Positions 1 through 5,386 of a stretch of 5,773 nt of DNA are shown here, in pieces. Every line of letters starts with the position of its first letter. The stretch's first letter is position 1. A model generated the notes under the pieces. The model was not told the DNA's origin and made no database searches. It worked only from the letters and a program-made list of their open reading frames with translations. The stretch lies in the NCBI GenBank assembly GCA_946478935.1, contig CAMLEL010000178.1, positions 1-5,773 on the forward strand, in the 5' to 3' direction. Source of the DNA: an uncultured Armatimonadota bacterium. GTDB taxonomy: Bacteria; Armatimonadota; Fimbriimonadia; Fimbriimonadales; Fimbriimonadaceae. The translations under genes and the position numbers were made by a program.

Positions 1-54
1 GCCATGCTTGCGCAGGGCCTGATGATGACGAATGAGTTTTTGTTTGTAGACTGA
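1..54 (+). CDS. 3' end of a DUF1553 (PSD1 / planctomycete cytochrome c family) gene, cut by the window edge
   Basis: Frame 1 reads AMLAQGLMMTNEFLFVD followed by TGA at 52-54. An 'ALxxSNEFLYVD'-like ending is characteristic of the extreme C-terminus of DUF1549/DUF1553 proteins. These are large exported proteins, often with a cytochrome c-like domain, whose biochemical role is not settled. Only 17 residues are visible, so the call rests on this ending plus the gene that follows: a DUF1501 gene begins 9 bp after the stop, and DUF1553-DUF1501 is a very common gene pair in Planctomycetota and Verrucomicrobiota. Nothing can be said about the heme site or the signal peptide, which lie outside the window. 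Confidence 0.72.
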   Translation, partial: AMLAQGLMMTNEFLFVD

Positions 55-63
55 AACTGAGCG

Positions 64-1506
64 ATGTCCGAATTCAACCACGAAAATGACCTGCGCGACT
101 TGTTCCTGACGCGCCGACAACTGCTCGGCCGGCTGGGAAACGGCTTCGCATCCCTGGGGCTGATGAGCCTCCTTGGGGATTCCGCTTGGGCATCTGGCGC
201 TCAGATCAACCCCATGTCGCCCAAGTCGCCGCCGCTACGGGCGCGCGCCAAACGAGTGATCTTTCTCTTCATGAATGGAGGTCCCTCCCAAGTTGACACC
301 TTCGATCCCAAGCCCGCATTGGCAAAGTACGCGGGCCAGCCTATTCCGCTCAATTTGCCCACTGAGCGCAAGACGGGAGCCGCTCTACCGAGTCCGTATG
401 CGTTTTCCCGCCACGGACAATCGGGCATCGAAGTGTCCGAGATATTTCCAAATGTTGCCAAGCATGTCGACGATCTTTGTGTCATTCGCTCGATGCATGC
501 GGATGTTCCGAATCACGAACCCAGTTTGATGCTGATGAACTGCGGCGATGCGAGACTGGTTCGCCCGTCCCTCGGTTCCTGGGTGCTATACGGATTGGGA
601 ACGGAGAATCAGAATCTCCCCGGATTTATCTCAATGTGCCCGGGTGGCTATCCCATTCAGGAAACCCAGAATTGGCAGGCCGGATTCCTTCCCGGTGTTC
701 TCGCGGGAACTTACATCGATCCCAATCACCGAGACATCGACAAGATCGTCGAGAACATTCGCAGTCAATTTACGCTGCCTTCCGATCAGCGCGAACAGCT
801 CGATCTGGTCCAAAAGCTGAACAAAAGACATCTCGCAGAGAGGCAAAATGACTCCGCCTTGGAAGCAAGGGTTCAATCGTTTGAATTGGCGTATCGAATG
901 CAAACAGAAGCTTCCGATGCTTTCGATGTCAACAAGGAGTCAGCGGCAACCAGAGCTTTGTACGGGTCTGGCAACTTTGCCCGGGCATGTCTGATTGCCC
1001 GCCGACTGTCGGAACGTGGCGTTCGATTCGTCCAACTCTATCACGGGGCCGGTCAACCGTGGGACAGCCACGACGACCTTGCGATCAACCATCGCAACCT
1101 CGCCAAAGAGTCTGATCAGGCGATCGGTGCGTTGCTGACGGACTTGAAGCAGCGCGGAATGCTCGATGACACGTTGGTCATATGGGGCGGTGAGTTTGGA
1201 AGGACGCCCACTGTCGAACTGCCGACTCCGGGTGCCAATGCGGGCAAAATCAATGGTCGCGATCACAACCACTATGGATTTACCTACTGGCTGGCCGGTG
1301 GCGGAGTCAAGGGTGGAACTATCTATGGCTCGACCGATGAATTTGGTTTTCGGGCCCAGGACAAGCCGGTCCATGTGCATGACCTGCACGCGACAATCCT
1401 CCACCTGTTGGGGTTTGACCATACGAAATTGACCTATCGGCACGCAGGTCGCGACTTCCGACTGACTGACGTATACGGCAACGTTGTTCGAGACATCATC
1501 GCCTAA
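64..1506 (+). CDS. DUF1501 domain protein, Tat-exported, sulfatase/alkaline phosphatase-like fold
   Basis: 480 residues, full length for the family. The N-terminus carries a twin-arginine signal: TRRQLLG at 16-22 (R17, R18), a hydrophobic stretch to about residue 38, and a probable cleavage near AWA at 41-43. Export of a folded, probably metal-loaded protein is therefore expected. Family signatures run in order: MNGGPSQVDTFDPKP at 70-84, PWDSHDD at 332-338, GGEFGRTP at 375-382, GRDHNHYGF at 398-406, and HVHDLHATILHLLG at 437-450. The conserved Asp, His and Glu residues (D78, D334, H336, E377, D400, H401, H439) look like metal or active-site ligands of an alkaline phosphatase-type fold; this assignment is inferred. 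The substrate is unknown. The gene starts 9 bp after the DUF1553 stop, so the two are probably co-transcribed. The ATG at 64 has only a weak GA-rich stretch before it and leaves an intact signal peptide. Family call firm, function open. Confidence 0.95.
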   Translation: MSEFNHENDLRDLFLTRRQLLGRLGNGFASLGLMSLLGDSAWASGAQINPMSPKSPPLRARAKRVIFLFMNGGPSQVDTFDPKPALAKYAGQPIPLNLPTERKTGAALPSPYAFSRHGQSGIEVSEIFPNVAKHVDDLCVIRSMHADVPNHEPSLMLMNCGDARLVRPSLGSWVLYGLGTENQNLPGFISMCPGGYPIQETQNWQAGFLPGVLAGTYIDPNHRDIDKIVENIRSQFTLPSDQREQLDLVQKLNKRHLAERQNDSALEARVQSFELAYRMQTEASDAFDVNKESAATRALYGSGNFARACLIARRLSERGVRFVQLYHGAGQPWDSHDDLAINHRNLAKESDQAIGALLTDLKQRGMLDDTLVIWGGEFGRTPTVELPTPGANAGKINGRDHNHYGFTYWLAGGGVKGGTIYGSTDEFGFRAQDKPVHVHDLHATILHLLGFDHTKLTYRHAGRDFRLTDVYGNVVRDIIA

Positions 1507-1982
1507 AACTCGAGTCGATCATAAATCTCGGTCGGGTCCGCTCCGCGCATATCCAAAGATGTGAAAAAGCTGCATTCATTGCGGCTACACCTCGAAGATC
1601 TACCCCGAGCCTGTACCAAGCGCCGACTATCTCCCGTCAGTATCCAACTATTTCATAATCTTTGGAATACCTTTCCGCGGACCTTTCCGGTGACGTCTCC
1701 CACTTTTGAGCAGTGGAGAGAAACTGACAGGTTTCGCCAGTCTCGCCAAATTCTGCAAATCTCCCATTCGTGGGCAATCAATCTTGACGCCATGCTTCAA
1801 GTGCTCGCCTCCTGAACTCAATTGCGTGACCCTCTTGCCGAATCCCTTCGGAAGCGAAGTCCAAATGATCATCTGCGAGAACGGGAATATGATTGATGGC
1901 ACATTAACTAGCCGCCGAGAAGGCCAAATGGCAACCTGGCTTTTTGATTGGGAGGACCTTTGACAGGCCGTCCGAGCAGATC
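1507..1982. other. 476-bp stretch without a convincing gene between convergent genes
   Basis: This lies between the DUF1501 stop and the stop of the minus-strand gene ending at 1983. Several short frames are open on both strands, but none gives a recognisable protein. The most protein-like is a plus-strand frame from TTG 1706 to TGA 1963 (85 residues, five Cys), treated as a finding. A 9-bp direct repeat, ACCTTTCCG, occurs at 1669-1677 and 1681-1689. A weak hairpin at 1918-1945 (arms AGAAGGCCA and TGGCTTTTT, with G-U pairs and a 10-base loop) ends in five T and could be a poor plus-strand terminator, although it lies over 400 bp past the DUF1501 stop. No tRNA or other RNA gene was recognised. 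Confidence 0.6.
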
Positions 1983-2534
1983 TCAGCGGCCGGGAACTTT
2001 CGACATTGCCATCAGAGCCTTTTCGTGGACTTCGCCATTGGCCAAAAGCCATTTGCTCATCGGGTCGCCGGCTTTCGCACCGTAAATTCGATGCGAGTAG
2101 ACAATCGAATAGCCGGTGCCTCCTTGCAAGACAAACCGGGCAAAGGCAGCCTCGATGAACTGCTTCCTGGGAAAGAGGACCACGATCAAATGCTCAGCGG
2201 GCTTTGAGGCAGTCCGTGCTTTGGAGTCCGTTTTCACCACCTTGGCTCCGTTCGCCTGGTAGTTGGTCAAGACCGCATTCGCCTTCGCCGCCAGCGCCTC
2301 GCCATCCTTTGCGTCCGGGTAATGATTGACCGTCACCATGTCTTTCCACTTGTCCAAGTGTGGCTGGTCTTTGGGCGTGAACTCCCGCATGTTGCCTTTC
2401 TGATACCGCTGATAGTAAGCCTGTTTCACGAAGGTGAATGAGGGATTCAATTTGGCAGGTGGCCCTTGCCACATGGACCCGGCGGGCATGGCGAGCAGTA
2501 GTGTTGCATGGAGAATCAATCCGGTGGTCAACAT
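1983..2534 (-). CDS. Small exported protein of unknown function, downstream of LMW-PTP
   Basis: 183 residues from the ATG at 2534. The first 20 or so residues form a hydrophobic Sec-type signal (MLTTGLILHATLLLAMPAGS) with a possible cleavage after AGS at residues 18-20. The n-region has no Lys or Arg, which is unusual. The mature part, about 160 residues, has no domain I can name. Visible motifs include KWKDMVTVNHYPD (63-75), an Ala-rich likely helix at 79-92, KPAEHLIVVLFPRKQFIEAA (111-130), GGTGYSIVYSHRIYG (138-152) and MSKWLLANG (159-167). The alternation of charged helices with short strands suggests a compact alpha/beta protein. The frame stays open upstream to 2741, but that part lies over the phosphatase gene in another frame and carries no signal, so I chose 2534. 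It follows the phosphatase by 34 bp and is probably in its operon. A TACAAT hexamer (2545-2550) ten bases before the ATG could also give it its own start. Confidence 0.82.
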   Translation of the reverse strand: MLTTGLILHATLLLAMPAGSMWQGPPAKLNPSFTFVKQAYYQRYQKGNMREFTPKDQPHLDKWKDMVTVNHYPDAKDGEALAAKANAVLTNYQANGAKVVKTDSKARTASKPAEHLIVVLFPRKQFIEAAFARFVLQGGTGYSIVYSHRIYGAKAGDPMSKWLLANGEVHEKALMAMSKVPGR

Positions 2535-2568
2535 TTGCCGGGATATTGTAACAGCTTTGAGGCAGTTG

Positions 2569-3039
2569 TTAGGCAGTTTGCGCTGATTTTTCAATGATCT
2601 CGTCGAGCAGACCCGAACACGCTGCTTCCAGCATATCGGCAACCTCCGTGAAGCCTTCCAAACCGCCGTAATACGGGTCTGGAACGGTTTGCTCCCGGGC
2701 GGCCTTGTCGAAAGACATCGCCAGATGAATCTTCTCGGCAACCGCGCCGCGCCAACTCCGGACGTCCCGCAAGTTTGAGTGGTCCATTACCACGATGTAA
2801 TCGAAATCCTCGAAATCTTGCTTACGGAATTGCCGAGCGCGCATCGACATTTCGCAGCCGCGCCTGCCACCCTCCGCACAGGCTCGGCGATCAGGAAGTT
2901 CACCGAGATGATAATCACTCGTACCCGCAGAATCCACTTGGATTGGGATTCCTCGCTCGGCGGCCATGCGTCGCAGAATTCCCTCTGCCAATGGGCTCCG
3001 ACAAATGTTGCCCAGGCAGACGAAGAGAACGCGTGTCAT
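2569..3039 (-). CDS. Low-molecular-weight protein-tyrosine phosphatase
   Basis: 156 residues, the usual length for this family. The phosphate-binding loop CLGNICRSP is at residues 8-16, with nucleophile C8, R14 and S15, next to the N-terminus as expected. VDSAGTSDYHLGE (35-47) and the catalytic-acid motif DPYYGG at 121-126 (D121) complete the active site. The enzyme removes phosphate from phosphotyrosine through a cysteinyl-phosphate intermediate in the cytoplasm. Ile at position 12 (CLGNIC) fits tyrosine phosphatases such as Wzb; the YwlE-type arginine phosphatases have Thr there. No tyrosine kinase or exopolysaccharide gene is visible nearby, so the partner is unknown. The ATG at 3039 lies directly before the beta-strand TRVLFVC, so no other start fits; no Shine-Dalgarno is seen. 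It is divergent from the DUF1905 gene (63 bp apart) and probably co-transcribed with the small exported protein downstream. Confidence 0.96.
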   Translation of the reverse strand: MTRVLFVCLGNICRSPLAEGILRRMAAERGIPIQVDSAGTSDYHLGELPDRRACAEGGRRGCEMSMRARQFRKQDFEDFDYIVVMDHSNLRDVRSWRGAVAEKIHLAMSFDKAAREQTVPDPYYGGLEGFTEVADMLEAACSGLLDEIIEKSAQTA

Positions 3040-3102
3040 CCAAAGAGACTACTCGCTGCGCAAGGTCGTGGCTATCGGAATCGGCCAGAATCTCCATTAA
3101 CG
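3040..3102. promoter_or_regulatory. Divergent intergenic region between LMW-PTP and the DUF1905 gene
   Basis: This 63-bp gap must hold the start signals of two genes reading away from each other, unless promoters lie inside the coding regions. On the plus strand a 4-of-6 match to a -10 element, CAGAAT (3086-3091), stands 11 bases before the DUF1905 ATG. No good -35 box and no clear element for the phosphatase were found. Shine-Dalgarno sequences are absent on both sides. The region is defined by the gene layout, not by strong motifs. Confidence 0.45.
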
Positions 3103-3660
3103 ATGGCCGCGATCTCAAAACCCATTCAGTTCAGGGCCAAGCTCCTTCGCCCCACGGAGCCCCCAAAGGGCGAATCTTGGGCCTTCCTCAAACTGCCTGC
3201 AGAGGCAAGCAACCAACTTCCATCTCGCAGCATGGTATCGGTTGAAGGCACCTTCAACCGAACCCCTTTCCTGACGACCCTCCTGCCCGATGGAGAAGGC
3301 GGTCATTGGATGAAAGTCGAAGAGGCGCTTCAAAAGCAAGCGGGCGCCAAATCTGGAGATGTCATCGAGATTGAATTGGCTCCCACGACTACGGAACCGG
3401 AACCTGAGGTGCCTGGCGACGTCCAAAGTGCCCTGGAAGCCGCTGGACCGAAAGCCATGGCAACTTGGAAAAGCATCACGCCGAAGGCTCGCCGCGACTA
3501 CGTTTTTTGGATTGTTTCGGGCAAGAAGGCAGAAACTCGTACCAAGCGGATTGAGGTTGCCTGCTCCAAACTTGCCGCCGGGAACCGCCGGCCATGCTGT
3601 TTTGACAGATCGGGAATGTATGACAAAAGCCTGAGCTGTCCGATTGCTGAGGAAGAATAG
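3103..3660 (+). CDS. DUF1905 + YdeI/OmdA-family protein (bacteriocin-protection-like)
   Basis: 185 residues from the ATG at 3103. A DUF1905 beta-barrel-like domain covers about residues 8-93: IQFRAKLLRP, SWAFLKLPAEAS, SRSMVSVEGTFNRTPF, LLPDGEGGHWMKV, SGDVIEIEL. After an acidic Pro/Glu linker (97-104) comes the YdeI/OmdA helical region, about 106-160, with the diagnostic SITPKARRDYVFWIVSGKK (124-142) and ETRTKRIEVACSKLAAG. The short tail contains RRPCCFDRSG (162-171) with a Cys pair. Proteins of this group are annotated as bacteriocin-protection or OmpD-associated, but their molecular action is poorly known, and no signal peptide is present. The frame stays open upstream to 2779, but that part is antisense to the phosphatase gene and lies before the domain, so the ATG at 3103 is preferred. 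No Shine-Dalgarno is seen. It converges on the peptidase gene with 5 bp between stops. Confidence 0.9.
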   Translation: MAAISKPIQFRAKLLRPTEPPKGESWAFLKLPAEASNQLPSRSMVSVEGTFNRTPFLTTLLPDGEGGHWMKVEEALQKQAGAKSGDVIEIELAPTTTEPEPEVPGDVQSALEAAGPKAMATWKSITPKARRDYVFWIVSGKKAETRTKRIEVACSKLAAGNRRPCCFDRSGMYDKSLSCPIAEEE

Positions 3661-3668
3661 GCAGCCTA
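3658..3668. repeat. Short inverted repeat joining two convergent stop codons
   Basis: TAGGC-A-GCCTA is a perfect 11-bp palindrome. Its left TAG is the stop of the DUF1905 gene and its right CTA is the complement of the TAG stop of the peptidase gene. A transcript could form at most a 4-bp stem with a 3-base loop, so it is unlikely to work as a terminator alone. No T-run follows on either strand. Confidence 0.5.
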
Positions 3669-5258
3669 CTGCTTGAGCACCCAGCCTTGAGGATCTATTT
3701 GAGGTTCCGCTCCCGTATATCGGATCGAGCCCTTGCCTCCGGTCATGGGAACGCGGACGGTTTTGCCATCCACCACGACATCGATCGGCATCGAAAATGG
3801 TAGGCCCTCGGGCGCGGTCCACTCCAATTGCAAGAGCCCATTCGCGGAGTCTGCCTTGAGGACCGGTAATTTGGCCTGCCGGACATAGACCTCGAAAAAC
3901 CACCGCAGATCCTGATTCGCTTCTTTGGATGCGATGTTCACAAAATCGTCCGTGGTGACCAGCCGCAAAGCTCGACCATCGGCCCATTTTTCAGCTTCGG
4001 GGGTCGGATAAGCCATCCTTCGAATGGAGCGCAGGAAAGCTTCTTCGCCAATCAGATATCTCAGTGAATGCAGGATCAGCGCGCCCTTGTCGTAAATATC
4101 GCCGCCATAGGCAGCGCTCGAAGTCTCGGGTCGCGGAGCCACGGGAGCCGTGTTTCGAATCCGGCGTCGCCGAGACTTCATTCCCGCCAAATAGGCTTCA
4201 CGGCCGCGAATCTGCTCAATGTAGAAGGTGTCCAAGAAGCTCTGAAATCCCTCATGGATCCACATATCGCGCCAGTCCGCATTCGATACGAGGTTGGCCC
4301 ACCATTCATGGCCAAACTCGTGAAGGAGGAGCCAGTCCAGACCGTCTTCTGCGAACCGATACTTGTTGCCATACGCAACGGCAGTCGAATGCTCCATGCC
4401 AAGGTGCGGCGTCTCGACTATGCCCAGTTTGACCTTGCGAAATGGGAAGGGTCCGCAGTACTTCTCCATAAAAGCGAGGTACTTCTTTTGCTCGGCAATA
4501 AGCTTGGACGCCTTGTCCCGATTCTCCGGCAGCACATAGTAGTGAATCGGAATCGTCTGACCCCCAACCGATTTCGCAGAGTCCTTGACCAATTCATAGG
4601 GCGCGGCATTGAAAACCAACGAGTAGTTGTTGATTGGCAAAGGCATGCGCCAGACGTAGGATGAGGTGCCATCACCATGCCGATCCGTTCGCTCAAGGAG
4701 CCCCGGACCGACCGCGACAAGCGGATTGGGAACGGTAAGCCGCATCACAGCGCGGTTTGGTCGGTCAGATGGATGATCCTTGCAGGGGAAAATGAGGTCA
4801 GCCCCAGCGCCCTGAAGAGCGACCGAAATCCAGTCCGCACCGCTCGCCGTTTTAGACCACACGATGCCGCCATCCCAAGGTGCGTTCCTAGCAACATGGG
4901 GAACGCCAGAATAGCTCGTCGCCAGCCGAAGTGAGTCGCCTGGCTGCTTGGAGATCGGGAAGTGCACGCGAATCATCCCCGGCAGTCGATCGAACCTTAG
5001 ATCGACTTTTTCATCCCTCACGCTCGAAACATGAAATGGTTCATCGAGATCGATCAAGATCGAAGCCGTAGGAATGACCACCTTGGCCTCCATGACCGTG
5101 GTGCCGCTCAGCGACTTTTGGGATGGGTCGACCTTAATCGAAACATCGTAGGAAAGGACATCGTATGCCGCCTGCTCTAATTTCAACACGCCGCCCGAGT
5201 TTTCCGCTTGGACAGCCAGGCTCAAGGCAAGGATAGGAACGACGGCAAGTGAGGTCAT
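3666..5258 (-). CDS. Exported M1-family zinc metallopeptidase (aminopeptidase-like)
   Basis: 530 residues. A Sec signal spans residues 1-18 (ends LAVQA, cleavage before EN), again without a Lys or Arg in its n-region. Residues about 30-225 form the N-terminal beta domain of M1 enzymes, including VALQGAGADLIFPCKDHPSD. The catalytic domain has LGMEHSTAVAYGN (286-298), the counterpart of the GxMEN substrate motif, then HEFGHEWW (313-320): zinc ligands H313 and H317 with catalytic E314. The third ligand E336 lies in WIHEGF exactly 18 residues after H317. Y389 in IYDKGALILHSLR is the expected transition-state Tyr. After about 465 a short beta domain ends the protein; the long C-terminal helical domain of PepN-type enzymes is missing, so this is a short M1 form of about 510 mature residues. 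It probably trims peptides outside the cytoplasm; specificity cannot be read, and GMEH in place of GAMEN leaves strict aminopeptidase action uncertain. A TGA four codons upstream fixes the start at 5258. Confidence 0.95.
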   Translation of the reverse strand: MTSLAVVPILALSLAVQAENSGGVLKLEQAAYDVLSYDVSIKVDPSQKSLSGTTVMEAKVVIPTASILIDLDEPFHVSSVRDEKVDLRFDRLPGMIRVHFPISKQPGDSLRLATSYSGVPHVARNAPWDGGIVWSKTASGADWISVALQGAGADLIFPCKDHPSDRPNRAVMRLTVPNPLVAVGPGLLERTDRHGDGTSSYVWRMPLPINNYSLVFNAAPYELVKDSAKSVGGQTIPIHYYVLPENRDKASKLIAEQKKYLAFMEKYCGPFPFRKVKLGIVETPHLGMEHSTAVAYGNKYRFAEDGLDWLLLHEFGHEWWANLVSNADWRDMWIHEGFQSFLDTFYIEQIRGREAYLAGMKSRRRRIRNTAPVAPRPETSSAAYGGDIYDKGALILHSLRYLIGEEAFLRSIRRMAYPTPEAEKWADGRALRLVTTDDFVNIASKEANQDLRWFFEVYVRQAKLPVLKADSANGLLQLEWTAPEGLPFSMPIDVVVDGKTVRVPMTGGKGSIRYTGAEPQIDPQGWVLKQ

Positions 5259-5269
5259 GACTAGAATTC

Positions 5270-5300
5270 AGTATAGATGGCGGTAAACCGAAATTCTCAA
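5270..5300 (-). promoter_or_regulatory. Possible promoter of the M1 peptidase gene
   Basis: Read on the minus strand, TTGAGA (5295-5300) resembles a -35 box and TATACT (5270-5275) a -10 box, each 5 of 6 to the sigma70 consensus. The spacer is 19 bp, longer than the preferred 17. The -10 box ends 11 bases before the ATG, so transcription would begin only about 4-6 bases before the start codon. This fits the absence of any Shine-Dalgarno. Motif match only. Confidence 0.4.
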
Positions 5301-5334
5301 TGGCGATCGGGTATGTAAGTTGGCTCAGTGAACA

Positions 5335-5386
5335 ATTCACCTGGCTCCCAGGACCATTCATCTGGGGGCTAGAATAATTCAGGTGT
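5335..5386. repeat. Three ATTCA boxes at exact 21-bp spacing, possible operator array
   Basis: ATTCACCTGG (5335-5344), ATTCATCTGG (5356-5365) and ATTCAGGTGT (5377-5386) begin exactly 21 bp apart, two helical turns. The first two differ at one base of ten; the third keeps ATTCA only plus scattered bases. A perfect inverted repeat CCTGG-CTC-CCAGG (5340-5352) overlaps the first box. A near direct repeat, GAACAATTCA (5330-5339) and GAATAATTCA (5372-5381), covers boxes one and three. The array lies in the 124-bp gap between the divergent peptidase and zinc-ribbon genes and reaches the latter's start, so a repressor site is plausible but unproven. Confidence 0.35.

Noticed and set aside
940..1443. 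167-codon minus-strand open frame
   Set aside because: It is antisense to the conserved C-terminal half of the DUF1501 gene and has no family features.
1918..1945. Hairpin with a T-run as a Rho-independent terminator for DUF1501
   Set aside because: The stem has three G-U pairs and only a short GC core, the loop is ten bases, and it lies over 400 bp past the stop codon; too weak to list as a terminator.
2561..2578. GGCAGTT repeated at 11-bp spacing over the phosphatase stop codon
   Set aside because: Two 7-bp copies only; most likely a small slippage duplication or chance, without further structure.
2535..2741. Upstream in-frame extension of the small exported protein by 69 codons
   Set aside because: It overlaps the phosphatase coding sequence in another frame, and would bury the signal peptide that starts at 2534.
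2779..3102. Upstream in-frame extension of the DUF1905 gene by 108 codons
   Set aside because: It is antisense to the well-supported phosphatase gene, reads as low-quality protein, and the DUF1905 domain begins right after the ATG at 3103.
3115..3987. 290-codon minus-strand open frame
   Set aside because: It is antisense to the DUF1905 gene and then overlaps the peptidase gene in another frame; its Arg/Gly-rich translation shows no domain.
4068..4664. 198-codon plus-strand open frame
   Set aside because: It lies entirely antisense to the catalytic domain of the M1 peptidase, whose zinc motif is intact; no recognisable protein.
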